Numbered from the stretch's first letter, positions 38,101-49,048 are shown. The stretch is 64,000 nucleotides of DNA from Phoenix dactylifera (GCF_009389715.1 NC_052397.1:15324129-15388128); one strand, 5' to 3'. Notes: generated by a model from the sequence alone, not told the origin. Numbers and translations: made by a program.

Positions 38101-39076
38101 CTGAATGTTTGTTTGATTCCATTTCAAAACGAAATTTCTTTTTCATCCACTGAAAATATTCATACCCAATAGCAGCGGCACTCCCAGGTGCACCTCCAAA
38201 CAAGAAGGCAAATTTTGGATTCTTGACCTCACTTGCACAAGCCAAGTTTTCAAATTCAGGTCCAACCTTTGCAATAAAATGACACAGCACCTCAATATTC
38301 CGAACAACATCTTCTTCAATTGGCTTCGGTGGAGGTGGAGGGAGATCTCCTGATGCTTCTCCTTCCACTGGTAAAACCTTCTTTCCAGCATCATTACCTT
38401 CACGTATGAGTAAACTTCCAGACACAGGGGCACTATCAACTGTTCGGGCTGGAGTAACTGGGGCATCAGCAGGAACATGCCCTAAGGAACAGGCTCCATC
38501 AGCTGCAGAATCCATCGAAGGTGCCTTGGTAGCAGTTGAAAGGTCCGCCATTGGAGGAGCCGGTGGAGGTGGTGAAGGTGGAAGGGGTGGAGGAGAAGAC
38601 GGAGGAGGGGGAGGTGGAGGGGGTGGAAGGGAGGGTGGGTGAGCATCTCCAACTGAAGTACTTCCAAATGGCACAAATTGAGCATGCGTTACTGAGACAA
38701 AACTAGATGGAGGAGGAAGTGGAGGACTTGGCACATGTTGAATCCCAGGAGGGGGCAGGGGAGGAGCCCTATACAGAACTTGTCCTTGCGAAGGAGGAGG
38801 TGGAGGTGGAAACATTCTTGGCGGTGGCGGCAACTGTTGTGGTATTTGGTAGCCATTCTGGCTTGACATGGATGGAGGGTAAGAAGGGCCCGGGCCGGCA
38901 TAGGAAGGAACGATTGGGGCACTTCCATGGACTGGAGGAGGAGGTCGGCGGACGTAAGGCTGCCCCATGCGGCCATGTTGCATAGCTGGAGGGGGTGGGC
39001 CGGGAGGGGTTTGCTGGAATGGAGGCGGCGGCAGCCCGTGCCTAAATTGGCGGGCATAGTTCCCTTCTCCATACAT
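29180..39076 (-). CDS. SURP and CCCH zinc-finger RS-rich protein (C3H38/FES1-like)
   Basis: Five coding exons on the minus strand: 38,005-39,076; 35,476-35,676; 32,695-33,568; 29,742-32,523; 29,180-29,209. Phases join cleanly to 1,652 aa, or 1,622 aa if the 90-nt segment 31,772-31,861 is removed as an intron. In order: Pro-rich N-terminus with poly-Pro near 145-175, a SURP (SWAP) RNA-splicing domain at about 260-315 (IEVLCHFIAKVGPEFE, FLFGG, YFQWMKKKF), acidic and Ser-rich linker, RS-rich stretch across the exon 3/4 junction near 690-730, degenerate CCCH finger (Cys755, Cys761, His764; first Cys absent), long Pro/Ser/Gln-rich region, and a C-terminal helical block (LADFVKEVLKPSWRQG to the end). 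SURP plus RS argues for nuclear pre-mRNA processing. The tail resembles the group containing Arabidopsis C3H38 and FES1 (recalled, not searched). Start ATG 39,076 is the first in the exon. Confidence 0.85.
31772..31861 (-). other. 90-nt in-frame intron-like segment (possible exitron)
   Basis: Inside the largest exon of the SURP/CCCH gene. It begins CAG/GTGAGCTTG and ends TTTTTCTCTTGCAG/AGG, both strong plant splice consensus. Length 90 is divisible by three, it has no stop and is T-rich, and it encodes an unusually hydrophobic, Cys-containing stretch (about residues 937-966) unlike the polar surroundings. Splicing would give ANSEGQIV. It is either a true short intron or an exitron. Confidence 0.6.
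33688..33838 (+). mobile_element. Au-type SINE
   Basis: The order GTGCACAAGGCTCCCGCTAT, TGTGGGGTCTAGGAGGGTCA, then GGTTGTTTCCATATTCCGAA and CATGATCTCCAGGTCACAAT with AAGGCACCC near the end is that of the angiosperm Au SINE family (from memory of the family consensus). The 5' end carries the tRNA-related pol III promoter region in this family. It sits in an intron of the SURP/CCCH gene, in antisense orientation to that gene. Confidence 0.75.
34040..34260. repeat. degenerate GGGT/ACCC-rich repeat in intron
   Basis: Contains AGGTGCCAGCAGGTCGGGTT and repeated ACCCAA/TTGGGT words, resembling an old hAT-like MITE in style. The right terminus could not be paired with the left. It lies in the 33,569-35,475 intron; the plus-strand open frame over it (34,011-34,262) is not a gene. 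Confidence 0.35.
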
Positions 39077-39905
39077 CTTCCACTTTTAGAATCTCTTCTT
39101 CAAAGTTCAGACACTATTTGGAGTTTCCTACATGATTCGTACTAGAACCTTTCAGTCGCTTCTTCGCTTCTTTCAGAAGAAAAGGAAAAAAGAAAGAAAA
39201 AGGGGCGTTTTTTTCTCTATACCATCAGTAAAGCTGCAGAAATTCAGAAAATCCACCAGATTAAAAAAGAAAGAAAGAAAGAAATTTACGCAAGGCTCGA
39301 TATTACGAAAATGTATAGAAATAGAATACCACAGAAATCAATCCAAGAGTACTAAATCTATCAAAAACTACACAAAAAGCACCAAAATTATCAGTATCTC
39401 CGATTACCAGTAACTCAAAAAGCGCCTAAAACCCACTCCTTCGTCACAGAACAGTATCAAGAGAAAAATTTTCACGAAAAATTCGATCAAAAACCATTCC
39501 TTTTACCTCTAACGAACATAATCCATAACCCTAACCCTTTAAGCCGAATCAGATTCCAAACCTAGGGCAAGCACCAATCGTAGCACCACAAGCGAACTTC
39601 ATTGCTTCATAAATCGAACACCATCGAATTCTGAAACCAAAAGCATACCTTTTTCGTTGGAGACGGCGTACAGATCCCCTGTCACATCATCACCCCTAGC
39701 GATCGTTCGGAGGCCTCAGGGATTGAGCAGCGAAACAGGGGAATTCCGATCGAAAAAACAAAAGCGAGGGCTTGAGGGTTCGGATTCGAACAAGACAGGC
39801 GAGGGAGGAATAAACCCTCCAAGATTTTTCTTTGTTTATTTACTGATTTTTCTTCCGTTCTCCGTGACAGCGAGGGCGGAGAAGAGGGAGGAGGAAGTGT
39901 CGGTT
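39077..39905 (-). promoter_or_regulatory. 5'UTR exons and promoter of the SURP/CCCH gene
   Basis: On the minus strand a likely 5'UTR exon ends at 39,649 with the donor AAAAAG/GTATGC, and a strong acceptor (TTTCTGAATTTCTGCAG) at 39,234 opens a second leader exon that runs to the ATG. A TATA-like CTCTATATTCC sits near 39,940 and would place the start near 39,905. The leader intron holds a telo-box-like AACCCTAACCC on the plus strand (39,530-39,541), a motif often found near plant translation and processing genes. Confidence 0.5.
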
Positions 39906-40094
39906 AATTGAAGGAGCTCTTGGAGGGGGAATATAGAGTGGCGTCGGACGTGGAACGGTGGGATGGGCAGAGATCGACCGTACAAAATAAATCGAACGGT
40001 CAGGACTCCACTGAACGGAAAGAGTTAATCTTCTTAGACTTATTATTCTTGAGCTTTAATTTTATTTTTATTATTATTATATATATATATATAT

Positions 40095-40370
40095 TATTTT
40101 TTTTACTTTTTAGTGAAACGGATGTATTGGGTACGAATATATAGAAAAATCAAAAAATAACAAGTTTCAAAGTGCGCCAAATAATCCCCTTCCTCCTAGC
40201 AATAGCATCTTTTCAAAATGGTTAATCATATACGAAGCTACCCAATCTACTACCCCGTTGGCTTCATGATACGCGTGCTTTGTCCGCAAGACCATTCCAT
40301 CACTGATCATAGCCTGGATGCCCCTAAGCAGCGGGTGGCACATGCCCACCCCTAGAACTTTTATTATCCT
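40095..40370 (-). mobile_element. LINE 3'-end fragment (RNase H tail), copy C
   Basis: The best preserved of the three copies. On the minus strand it reads MISDGMVLRTKHAYHEANGV, VDWVASYMINHF and, after a stop, LLFFDF, i.e. the end of a plant LINE ORF2 RNase H domain with its H-x-x-EAN-x-x-x-DW motif, followed by the short 3'UTR and an A/T-rich tail at 40,090-40,110. Truncated at the 5' end. It lies within about 150 bp upstream of the inferred promoter of the SURP/CCCH gene. Confidence 0.75.
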
Positions 40371-40627
40371 TCAAAGAAAATCTAAAATAACAATATTATT
40401 ATCCAAAAAAAAAAGAAGAAATCTACAAAACAAACACTAGATCTAGATTATTTAACTAAAAAATTATAAACTCAAAAAAGGAAGCTGGGTTTTTCCTCAA
40501 ATAAAAATAGAAAAGAAAGAAAAAAAAAAAAAAAAACTGGGTTTCGTTCCTATTGGTCCATCTTGATTGAAGGATATGGGTTTGCTTATGAATATGGGTG
40601 TCATTAAAAGGGTAGGGAGGGTTTTGG

Positions 40628-40628
<1 letters not shown>

Positions 40629-40685
<57 letters not shown>
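40629..40685. repeat. compound microsatellite (TG)18(AG)10
   Basis: About 18 TG units followed directly by about 10 AG units. The minus-strand open frame with a His-Thr run here comes from this repeat. Confidence 0.95.
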
Positions 40686-40686
<1 letters not shown>

Positions 40687-40689
40687 GCA

Positions 40690-41057
40690 GGACTCTGAAT
40701 ATAGGTTTTAGTGGTTATGAGGACCAGCAAGTAATTATGAATCTTGTAAGGGCAGAAATATTAAATAAGGAAGAGGAACTAATTTAAGTTTTTTTTTCGG
40801 AAAAAAACTAATATGAGTTTTCACAAGCACGACCCACTTGATGCGCAAAATATAATTTTCCAACTATTTTAGAAATATTATCTATTAATGTAATAAGTTA
40901 TAATAAATAAGAAGTTTCAATAATTAATTTTTTGTGATAAATTTTAATGATTGCCAATACATTAATATTTGCATCATTAATATACGTTACATATAAGGCA
41001 ATAAACTTGAATATAGCAGTATTCATGCGGTGAATGGAGAACTTTAGCCTTTATTTC

Positions 41058-41088
<31 letters not shown>

Positions 41089-43107
41089 TACACAATAAAT
41101 AATATATTAATATATAATAAATTAGAATAGATATAATAATTTTACTTATCATCCAAGATAAAGAATTGTATTAATGATAACATAAATACAGACATCCACA
41201 TGATGAATGGAGAGCTAATACATGTCGTCGAGTCTCCATTTTAATTATATATAATACAATCGTCATTATAAATGCCGTAAAATTGCAGTGTGGAGATAAA
41301 GATATAGGTTCGAAGGTTGTTAAGATTAATAGAACGCTAATGCAAATTCTGGGGATGCTTTCTAAACTAATCGGTGAAAATGATACCTATGTAATTTTCT
41401 TACAAAACTATCCTCATACAAAATTATTATTATTCGATAATAAAGTTTTTCATAGCAGTTAATTAGATTTCCATCCAAAGGCTAACAAATCTAAAGATCA
41501 TATCAGTGAAGAAAAGAATCAGGATATTCTAATCATGAAACTTTACAAATATTCCGAAACAATATATTCCTCAATTTATTTTTAACTTTTTCTTGGATTA
41601 TCTATGTCTAACCATATAGCTAACCCAGTCGAATTTCATTCCCTATCTGCACACAGATTTCTAATTAATACAAGACCAATCCAAAGAACTAAAGTCGATA
41701 AATACTTATTCCTCATATGGATGATTACTTGTCCAGGACGTAGGCTTGGGAGGTCCTGAGCATTGGCTTGCCTTTTTGATCCCTAGCCAGGGCCATAATA
41801 GAGCCTTTTTATTATAACTTTTTCATACACTATCCTTAATTCATCAGAAAGTAGCCTCTTTTATCCATCACAATTTGATGCCAGTTATTATTACAGGCCT
41901 ATTTTTCACACCATATATACACCAACTGTTAAACATCATACCAACGAATTTGAGACTTCCTCAACTAGCCAACTCAACCACCGTTTTGTGCATGTTTTTT
42001 AATACAATTCCTTGGCAAACTTGGATCCATATGAGTATGCTGCTCTTAAGTTGCTAGGATGCCAAACTACCTATTGAACTTCTTTTGTGACCCAAGCACC
42101 TCACAATAACATTCCTAGAACTAGAATGAGATGCATAAGACTAGAGACTGAAAACAAAATAATGTCAGAATTATTTAATCTAAGGACATGCAGTGATAAC
42201 TAGGAAACAAGTTTTGTAGGGAACCAAATTAACCATAGTACTTCCACTTCAAAAATTTTAAGAGCCAGCCTCGATCATAAGGCACCCCAACCAATTTGAA
42301 ATTTTGCTCCCACTTAATCATGCTGTACTGCTTTCATTCTCGTCACCAATCGAGCATCTTGTATTGCCATCGTTTTGCTTTGAGCCTTTGATGTGAAGCA
42401 AAGCAACCAAGCAGGTTGAATATGATGTCAAGTTACATGTTGTTCTTATGCTTCTTCTTTCTTGATGCTTTCAATGTTCTAATTCTCCTGTTTACTTTGC
42501 TGTCTCACTTGCACCCACTTCTGTTTCATGCTTGTGGGTTTAGATCCTATACCGAGTACCGAATAAGCCGTAGTCAATGAGCTTTTCTGTGAAAGATATC
42601 TGTGAAGATGTCTTTGTAATTAGATGTTTCAAGGTGCTTAAAAGCTTCAATCTCCCCATAAATCTTCAACTCCATTTTGGTGGAAACATAATGATTAGGG
42701 AACCTAGAAGTTTATATTGCAGAAACTTTGCTCTGGGATTTGATGGTGAGTTGAAGTATGGCCTGATGAGTTGAGAGTTTAAGTGCAGATCGTCGTAGAA
42801 AGGGAGACTTGCGTGCAATAAGTTACAGGTATAGAATTGGAATCTTTATGGTGAGGGATTTAAGAGCTTTGGGGAAGAGAAAGAGCGTTTTAGCTTGAAA
42901 AGTATTATTTACTACATAGGGAGAAAAGAGAGGATGTTATTCTCTAAAGAGCTAAAATAAGTTTCAGACTGCACTTTGGAAGGATATTTATGTGAGGGTG
43001 GAAGTTTCTGTTGAAAGCTGTGTACTTTAGTTGGGAAAGGGGATGAAATCAGAGTTAGGACCTTGAGAAGGGAGATACTGCTTCCCTTGTTGGCTCTCAA
43101 GAGGGGT
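40690..43107. other. intergenic, no gene seen
   Basis: AT-rich up to about 41,500 with TA runs at 41,070-41,090, then of mixed composition. The short frames at 41,875 and 42,577 on the plus strand have no recognisable domain and no supporting splice structure. Confidence 0.4.
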
Positions 43108-43115
43108 GGCTCAGG

Positions 43116-43437
43116 TAGACATGGCCCGGCACGGCCCGCTTAGCCTAAAAGTTCAGCCTGGCCCGGCCCTAGGCCCGTGGGGTGGCGGGCCGTGCCGGGC
43201 CCTGGCACGAGACGGGCCGTGCCTGGCACGAGACGGGCCCGTATGGCAAAAAAAAAAGATGTAGAGGTAGAGGTGGGCATTGGGCCGGGCCGCTCATGGC
43301 CCGACACTGCCCGACACGAAGCGGGCCGTGCCGGGCTCGGCCCGCAGGCCAGGAATTCTAAACCCAGCCCGGCCCCCTTTTATGGGCCGTGCCAGGCACG
43401 GAGGGCCATGGGCGGCCCGGCCCAATGCCCACCTCTA
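43116..43437. mobile_element. GC-rich hAT-type MITE, nested, 8-bp duplication
   Basis: Perfect 8-bp direct repeats GGCTCAGG flank it (43,108-43,115 and 43,438-43,445). The right half, 43,268-43,437, is itself bounded by near-perfect inverted repeats starting TAGAGGTGGGCATTGGGCCG. The outer left end begins TAGACATGGCCCGG, a diverged version of the same terminus. The interior is packed with GGGCCGTGCCGGGC-type words common in plant hAT MITEs. The 95-codon open frame across it is not a gene. Confidence 0.8.
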
Positions 43438-43733
43438 GGCTCAGGTGACATTTTATGGCTATGAGTATTAAAAAATCAGGATGGCATGTAGCATGCAATA
43501 AAATCTCTGAACATGTAATCATTTTGGAGGTACAGACTCACATAGGAACTTGTATGGCTGAACTTCAGAAATTTAAGATGGCATTGTTGATATGGAATCA
43601 GGAGATTCAAAAACCTTCTCAATCATCTTCATTGCACTTATCTTACAGTGATGAGAATCTAAGAGTTTAGGTGGTGGTTCATAAGAAAAGTTTTGTTTCC
43701 TAGAGTTAGTTCAAACACATGGAGTGGTTACAC

Positions 43734-44172
43734 TGTAATAACCCAGAATCTCACCCAAAGTGGCTAGTCATAAGGTATTATTTGTGTTACTTGATCATGT
43801 ATAACTACCCAAGATCTACCCAGTAAATAACCGATGTGGGACTAAACACACGTCCGCACGGATTCTCACATACTCCCCCCATTCAAGCTCTAATGTCCTC
43901 ATCAGGCTAAGTATTCAAATCTATTCAAATCTAATCACAAATACTACGATCGGCTCGCGGTCAGCCTCAATGGATCTGCACTGCAGTGTCCTCTAGTCCA
44001 TATAGATTAAGGAATTGGTTCGCTCTGATACCATTTGTAACAACCTAGGATCTTACCCAAAATGGCTAACTAGAAGGTATTTTTTGGATTCTTTAGTCCT
44101 GTATAAGTATCCAAGATATTCTCGGTGAATAACCGATGTGGGATTAAATATATGCTCGCACGGGTCCTCATA
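43734..44172 (-). mobile_element. complete TRIM retrotransposon with two 137-bp LTRs
   Basis: Two direct repeats of 137 bp, 43,734-43,870 and 44,036-44,172, share TGTAA(T/C)AACC, TCACCCAAA/TTACCCAAA, AAGGTAT and AATAACCGATGTGGGA. Read on the minus strand, the 5' LTR (44,172-44,036) ends in TTACA and is followed after two bases by TGGTATCAGAGC (44,033-44,022), the standard primer-binding site for initiator tRNA-Met. Just before the 3' LTR lies a G-rich polypurine tract (AATGGGGGGAG). The internal region is only 165 bp and codes for nothing, which defines a terminal-repeat retrotransposon in miniature. Flanking pentamers TACAC and TACCC match at four of five. Confidence 0.85.
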
Positions 44173-44284
44173 TACCCTGCAATCATTTAGGCACCATAAG
44201 ACGGATTCTTTAATATGTTTCCTGCCTCATATACCCTGCAATCATTTAGGCACCATAAGACGGATTCTTTAATATGTTTCCTGC
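44167..44284. repeat. perfect tandem duplication, 59-bp unit
   Basis: CTCATATACCCTGCAATCAT starts at 44,167 and again at 44,226, and the whole 59-bp unit is repeated without a visible difference. The first copy includes the last six bases of the TRIM LTR, so the duplication arose after that insertion and is recent. Confidence 0.9.
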
Positions 44285-44607
44285 CACAATGTTCTGGGAA
44301 CTTTTGATGTGATTATTTGAAAAATGCAATGCAAAGAATACTTATAGGCCCTTAGTGTTAGGGAGAGGAGGAATCAGATATCCTTTTCGTACTCATAGTA
44401 GTCTTGGCAGGATGAAACGTGGGCTTAAAATCAATATGCAGAGAAGTTTGGGTATTTTGAAGGAACAATTGAATAAATTAATACATATATCCTCCTTAGG
44501 ATCCAGAAACAATACTTCAATTAGAGTACTTTGTAAATTTATTGCAGGTTCTTTGTTTATGGTTTCATGAAAGCTTAACTTCAATTGATGTCTGCTTGAA
44601 ACTATGA

Positions 44608-44730
44608 GGCCTTATAAAATTAGAGAGATTAATCATAATGTATGTGGAAATATTCACTTCTCTTTAAACTATTAAGAGAAGTGAATATTTCCACATACAT
44701 TATGATTAATCTCTCTAATTTTATAAGGCC
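44608..44730. repeat. perfect 57-bp inverted repeat with 9-nt loop
   Basis: Arms 44,608-44,664 and 44,674-44,730 are exact reverse complements, beginning GGCCTTATAAAATTAGAG and ending AATTTTATAAGGCC; the spacer is TAAACTATT. If transcribed from either strand it would fold into a 57-bp fully paired hairpin. No target-site duplication or TE terminus is evident at its edges. Confidence 0.95.
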
Positions 44731-44990
44731 GGAAAGTTCCCCATGTTTCCGCCTTGTTCCTCTGCTTTTCTCTATCGCTCTCTGTGTGGCGGCCATCACC
44801 GCTACCGACCGCCCGCTGTGGTTGATTTTCTCGCCGGAGTCCGGACTTCCAGCCAGTGCCCGCTGCCGTCATCGCTGGCCTTCCTCCACCCGATTTAAAT
44901 GCAAAGGTCGTCCCCTATTTTTCTCTCTTCCTCTCTATCTCCACACGGCTCAATGGACCCGGCGAAGGGTCTTAGGCTGATGGTTAGAAA
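44731..44990. other. GC-rich island of unknown origin
   Basis: A sharp switch to GC-rich, pyrimidine-rich sequence with CCGCCG and CCGGAGTCCGG words immediately right of the inverted repeat, ending near 44,985. It looks like a 5'UTR-like or captured gene fragment. The plus-strand frame 44,642-44,980 spans both the repeat and the island and has no known domain. Confidence 0.35.
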
Positions 44991-45820
44991 TCCAGCAAAT
45001 AATTTTATACCGTAGTCTCTAAACCGAGTTAAAAGTCTAACTTTTTATTTATTTTAATTTTAAATTTAGAAAGAATAAAAATCTATAAGTAATTTAAATA
45101 TTAAAACTTTAAAATTAGAGAATTAGTAATGATTTATTTATTTCTTATGCTGATGGTTAATATAGATAAGTTGGATCTGTATTGATTTTAAATTATTTGG
45201 ACATATTAGGTATGGGCCGGTAAACACCGTATCTAGTTTGCCTAGATCATTCAGCAAATGAAAACTTTATGAATAACTGAAGATTCTTAAATTAATTGGA
45301 TGATACCACATTACTTTGGGGAGATTACGAGCCTGGAACTAGAGGGATGGAAATATCATGAGTCTTCCGGCCTATAGTTAAGGATAATTAGACTATTACG
45401 TGTGACCAAAGTCACCAGCTCCTAATAATTGCATACATCATGCCTTGTCCCAAAAGTGCTATGGATTACTACCGGCCGATTTCGTCCTTCCATATTATAG
45501 AAACAATTCCCAGTAAAAGCAAACTCTCTTTAATATAATACAATCAGTACTCAGTATGCACGCTATTGCCAGTTGAGAGTGGAGCCTTAGACTTTACTAA
45601 AATTCCCCAATCTTAAATGAAAAAAATAGATATTTTAATAGATCATTAAGGGAAGATGGTCGAAGGGTGTAAGCATAGGCTTTGGAGCTACTTCCCATCA
45701 AGAGACGGCAATTGGATGAAAAGCAACGAGCGAAGACTTTCGGCTCTTCGGTTGGGCCTTCCTTTCTGAACTTTGAAATACATTTTTTTGAAGGTACTCA
45801 CATAACATAGGCTTTTCACC
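44991..45820. other. intergenic, no gene seen
   Basis: Mostly AT-rich; no supported gene, RNA gene or paired repeat. Confidence 0.4.
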
Positions 45821-45821
45821 T

Positions 45822-46118
45822 TTGCTTGCTCATTTGTACCACTTAACTTGGGCTGGGGATTGGCTAATCATTGACCCACGCTTATCTCTGAGTCAACTTG
45901 CAAACAACAACGTAGGAGGCTTTCTCAAACCTCCTCTGTTTTCCTTCAAAGCGGAGGGTCACAAGGGGACGTCCCAAGCTCTTGAAAGATATGAACAGCA
46001 GACCTCCGCTATGGTGGAAGAAAAAGTAGACATCAACAGCGGAGCTGGAAGTGAGCCTAGAATTGTTCAAAGAAGCGCGTCATTCACACCAGTAGAACAA
46101 GAAAGAATGAATTTATAA
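45822..46118 (+). other. open reading frame of doubtful status
   Basis: A 98-codon open stretch with balanced composition (for example KAEGHKGTSQALERYEQQ and SEPRIVQRSASF) that is less skewed than other frames in this AT-rich zone. It opens at a TTG; the first ATG is about codon 64, near MVEEKVDINSG. I do not recognise it. It might be a decayed exon or a captured fragment. Confidence 0.25.
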
Positions 46119-48984
46119 AAACATAGGTGCTTCAACTGCAGTATAGGTAGAAGGAGCTAGTACAAAAAAAACCTTCGGTATAAGGTTTGAAATGGTGAGT
46201 TGAGGATCTGCTTTTGAAGGGATCCAATGGAAAAAGGAGGCTATAATTCATGGGAAACCTCCTTAGGCTAGATGGATAGTTCTCTAATTTGACTGCAAGC
46301 TAGTAGAAGCATCATGTGAACTTTTCAGTTGGAAAGTGTAGGGTAGCATTGAAAGCAAAGGTCTTGCCATCTGAACTATGGAGTCTCAACAACTAGTCAC
46401 CTACCCATGCTACAAAACCTAAAATCTCAGCAAGTTCATTGGATTTATAAAATGCTACACACGCGAGGGATGCAATGATGCTGCTACTTTTACTCCCATG
46501 TATGCTTTTTTCACAAAAAAAAAATGGAGAGCAGACGAGCAACTTTTAGACTTTGTCATGAGAACATGTGATGAGCATTTAAGGATGTTCTAATCGTTAA
46601 TTGATTGTTTATATCTAGACTAACCTCATGATGAGGAGCTGCAGTAGTGGGCTTCTTGGTAGCAGTTTGATGAAGGTGTTGATCATCGGGCGATCAAATG
46701 CCATGTCCTTGGAAAGTCCATGGTCTCAAATTAATGGTAGCTTAATTAGTCCAACCAAGGAGGAAGGGAATGCTCATCTTTCTTTGGGAGAATTCGCTTG
46801 ATGAATCCTGCTACATTCAAATTTCACAACTGAGTGTCAAGTCTTGACCCAGCTTTTCAGATGAGGCCTATTTCCTAGCTAGGAGTTGGCAAAGATTCAT
46901 GTTTTTTATTTGATACTTGTCCTAATTAGTCTAACCACAAAAGAAAGGGATGCTGATCTTGACTTCAATTTGCCTAGATTCCATAGGAATGTTAGTTGCC
47001 TTGACTGACCTTCAGATGAAGAACTTCATATCTGTATATCTGTCCTCATAATAATTTTAGGATTCACAAGAGGCCACATACATCTGAATTATGAAGTAAA
47101 TTACCATTGTTATAGGGCAAGATAGTGGTCCTACTAATAAATGGCCAAAAAAGCCAGGAGTCCTTCAAATACCAAACCAAGAAAGAGAATGCTCTAGCAG
47201 CTAGTCAATATCCTACTTGACAGAACAAATATTCTGATTGCTCCTAATTTGTCTCACATTAGATGTCCATGGTGACTGATCAAAGGTTTCTGTCAAATTA
47301 ATTAAGAATATCTTCCAATTTTAATGGAGCCAAACGGATGCTATAGTTTATGAAAGGCTTGTTACAGGAATTCAGAAGGTGGACAAATATAGTAAGTCCT
47401 CAGCCAATAGCTATCCAATCTACAAGACAACGAAAAGCAACAGTAAAAGATAGGTTAATGGGGACATAGTGGGGAGCTCAGCATTGATAGGTTAATGGGG
47501 ACTTAGGGGGGATCTCGGCGGCATGGTAGGTGGGAGGGCAAATAAGAAGTTGACATGGAAAGAAAGCACGAAGGCATGGGGACTGTGGTGGCTAAGCACC
47601 TTTTCCCTAGCAGTATCTCTTGATCAAGATTAGTTATGTAGAAGCCCGAATCATTAGAGCTATCCAAGTCTTGTGACACTATACTATGAGATTGGAACTA
47701 TAACAGCACTGTGAATTTAAATCATGAAGTAGCCTAAAATGGGTTTAGTTCCTTCAGACTCAAAACAAAACATAGTGATGCTTAATGCTGAATTTGGGGC
47801 TTGTTTGTCTATAGCTTTTAGATTTGTAGAACTACCAGGTTCAACCACATCTGTTTTGTCGAATTATTGCGAGTCCCCGAGCTTTTATTGCTCGTCAATG
47901 AAATCCAATAAAAAGAACTTCCGTAGGAATGAGGCAACTCAACTAGAATTCTTAGGGGTAGATCATTTAAAAATAAACTCCACATGTAACTTTATGTACA
48001 CTGCATCAGTTAACTTATGTTTTTTTTTCCATAGAGATTAACAATATGTATGCATGACATTGCTTGCGATGATAGTTAATCTAAATCTGAAAGAGGAAGA
48101 GGATGATGCTGCAAAGCATGATTATGATCTGCCGATAAAACACATGGAAGTACGATCCTTAGGAAAGTTTTGGCGGTGAAGAACAATACATCGACATATT
48201 TCTAAATGTTTCTTGTTAATTGGTAATAGATACTTAATTCATGAACAGTGGAACCAAGTTTGTTAAACAATCTCAGAGATTCTATTAATTACAATAAGAT
48301 ACATTACAACTAAAAATTATAATAGTTGTAGTAGTTCGCCAATATATGATTGCATGCATCGAGACGAAGGCTCTAATATTTGAATGAGGACATGTGATTA
48401 TATACAATATGCTGTTAGTTTATGGTATGGTTGTGGGAGATGCAATTCTGAAAAATGATTGAGAAAATAGCGGTTCCTCCATGACTTCATTGTCTTCAAT
48501 AACTCCACCTTTAGATGGTAGTTCCCAACGACCTTCTCCCTTTCCCATGTGAAATATATAATTTCTTGTGTTCTTTTGTCCTAACCTCTTCATTCAACAT
48601 GGTAGTTGAAGTAGGCAATGTGTTTGCTAGTTATAAAAGTTTCTTGGCTACCATCTTTTATGGTTGGACTTTTCTTTTCTCTCACCAGTAAAGCAAAAAA
48701 AAAGCTGGCTTAATGTAGAGGATGTGCACCTCCTTTAGAGTTCCTTCTTGGTATGATGAGCTATTGGAAAATTAAAAGCAACTTGTCCCTTGATGGTTGC
48801 CTCTCTAGGTAGGAAACTATGACTAAGAAGTTGTCCCTTTAGGTGCTCGTCCACATCCCATGAAGCTGTTTTCAAACTTGTTTGATTGTTTTAGCTTTTT
48901 TGCATCTGATCTACTATTGCTATAGACTAACTTCTTTAGTTTCAAAACTAGATCTAGTACTATTGTTATTTATTTCATACTGAG
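46119..48984. other. intergenic, small tandem repeat only
   Basis: No supported gene. A 37-bp tandem repeat beginning GATAGGTTAATGGGGAC occurs at 47,449 and 47,486 with a few differences. The 100-codon frame at 47,739-48,041 shows no motif. Confidence 0.4.
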
Positions 48985-49048
48985 GTTGAAGCAGAATGCC
49001 CTCTTCTCCCGGCTAAGTTGAAGCAGAATGCCCTCTTCTCCCGGCTAC
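48985..49048. repeat. tandem duplication, 32-bp unit
   Basis: GTTGAAGCAGAATGCCCTCT with the following CTCCCGGCTA occurs at 48,985 and 49,017 with no visible difference apart from the last bases. Recent local duplication. Confidence 0.9.

Noticed and set aside
38406..39145. Gly-rich and other plus-strand frames opposite the SURP gene's first exon
   Set aside because: Mirror images of the CCN proline-rich coding sequence on the minus strand.
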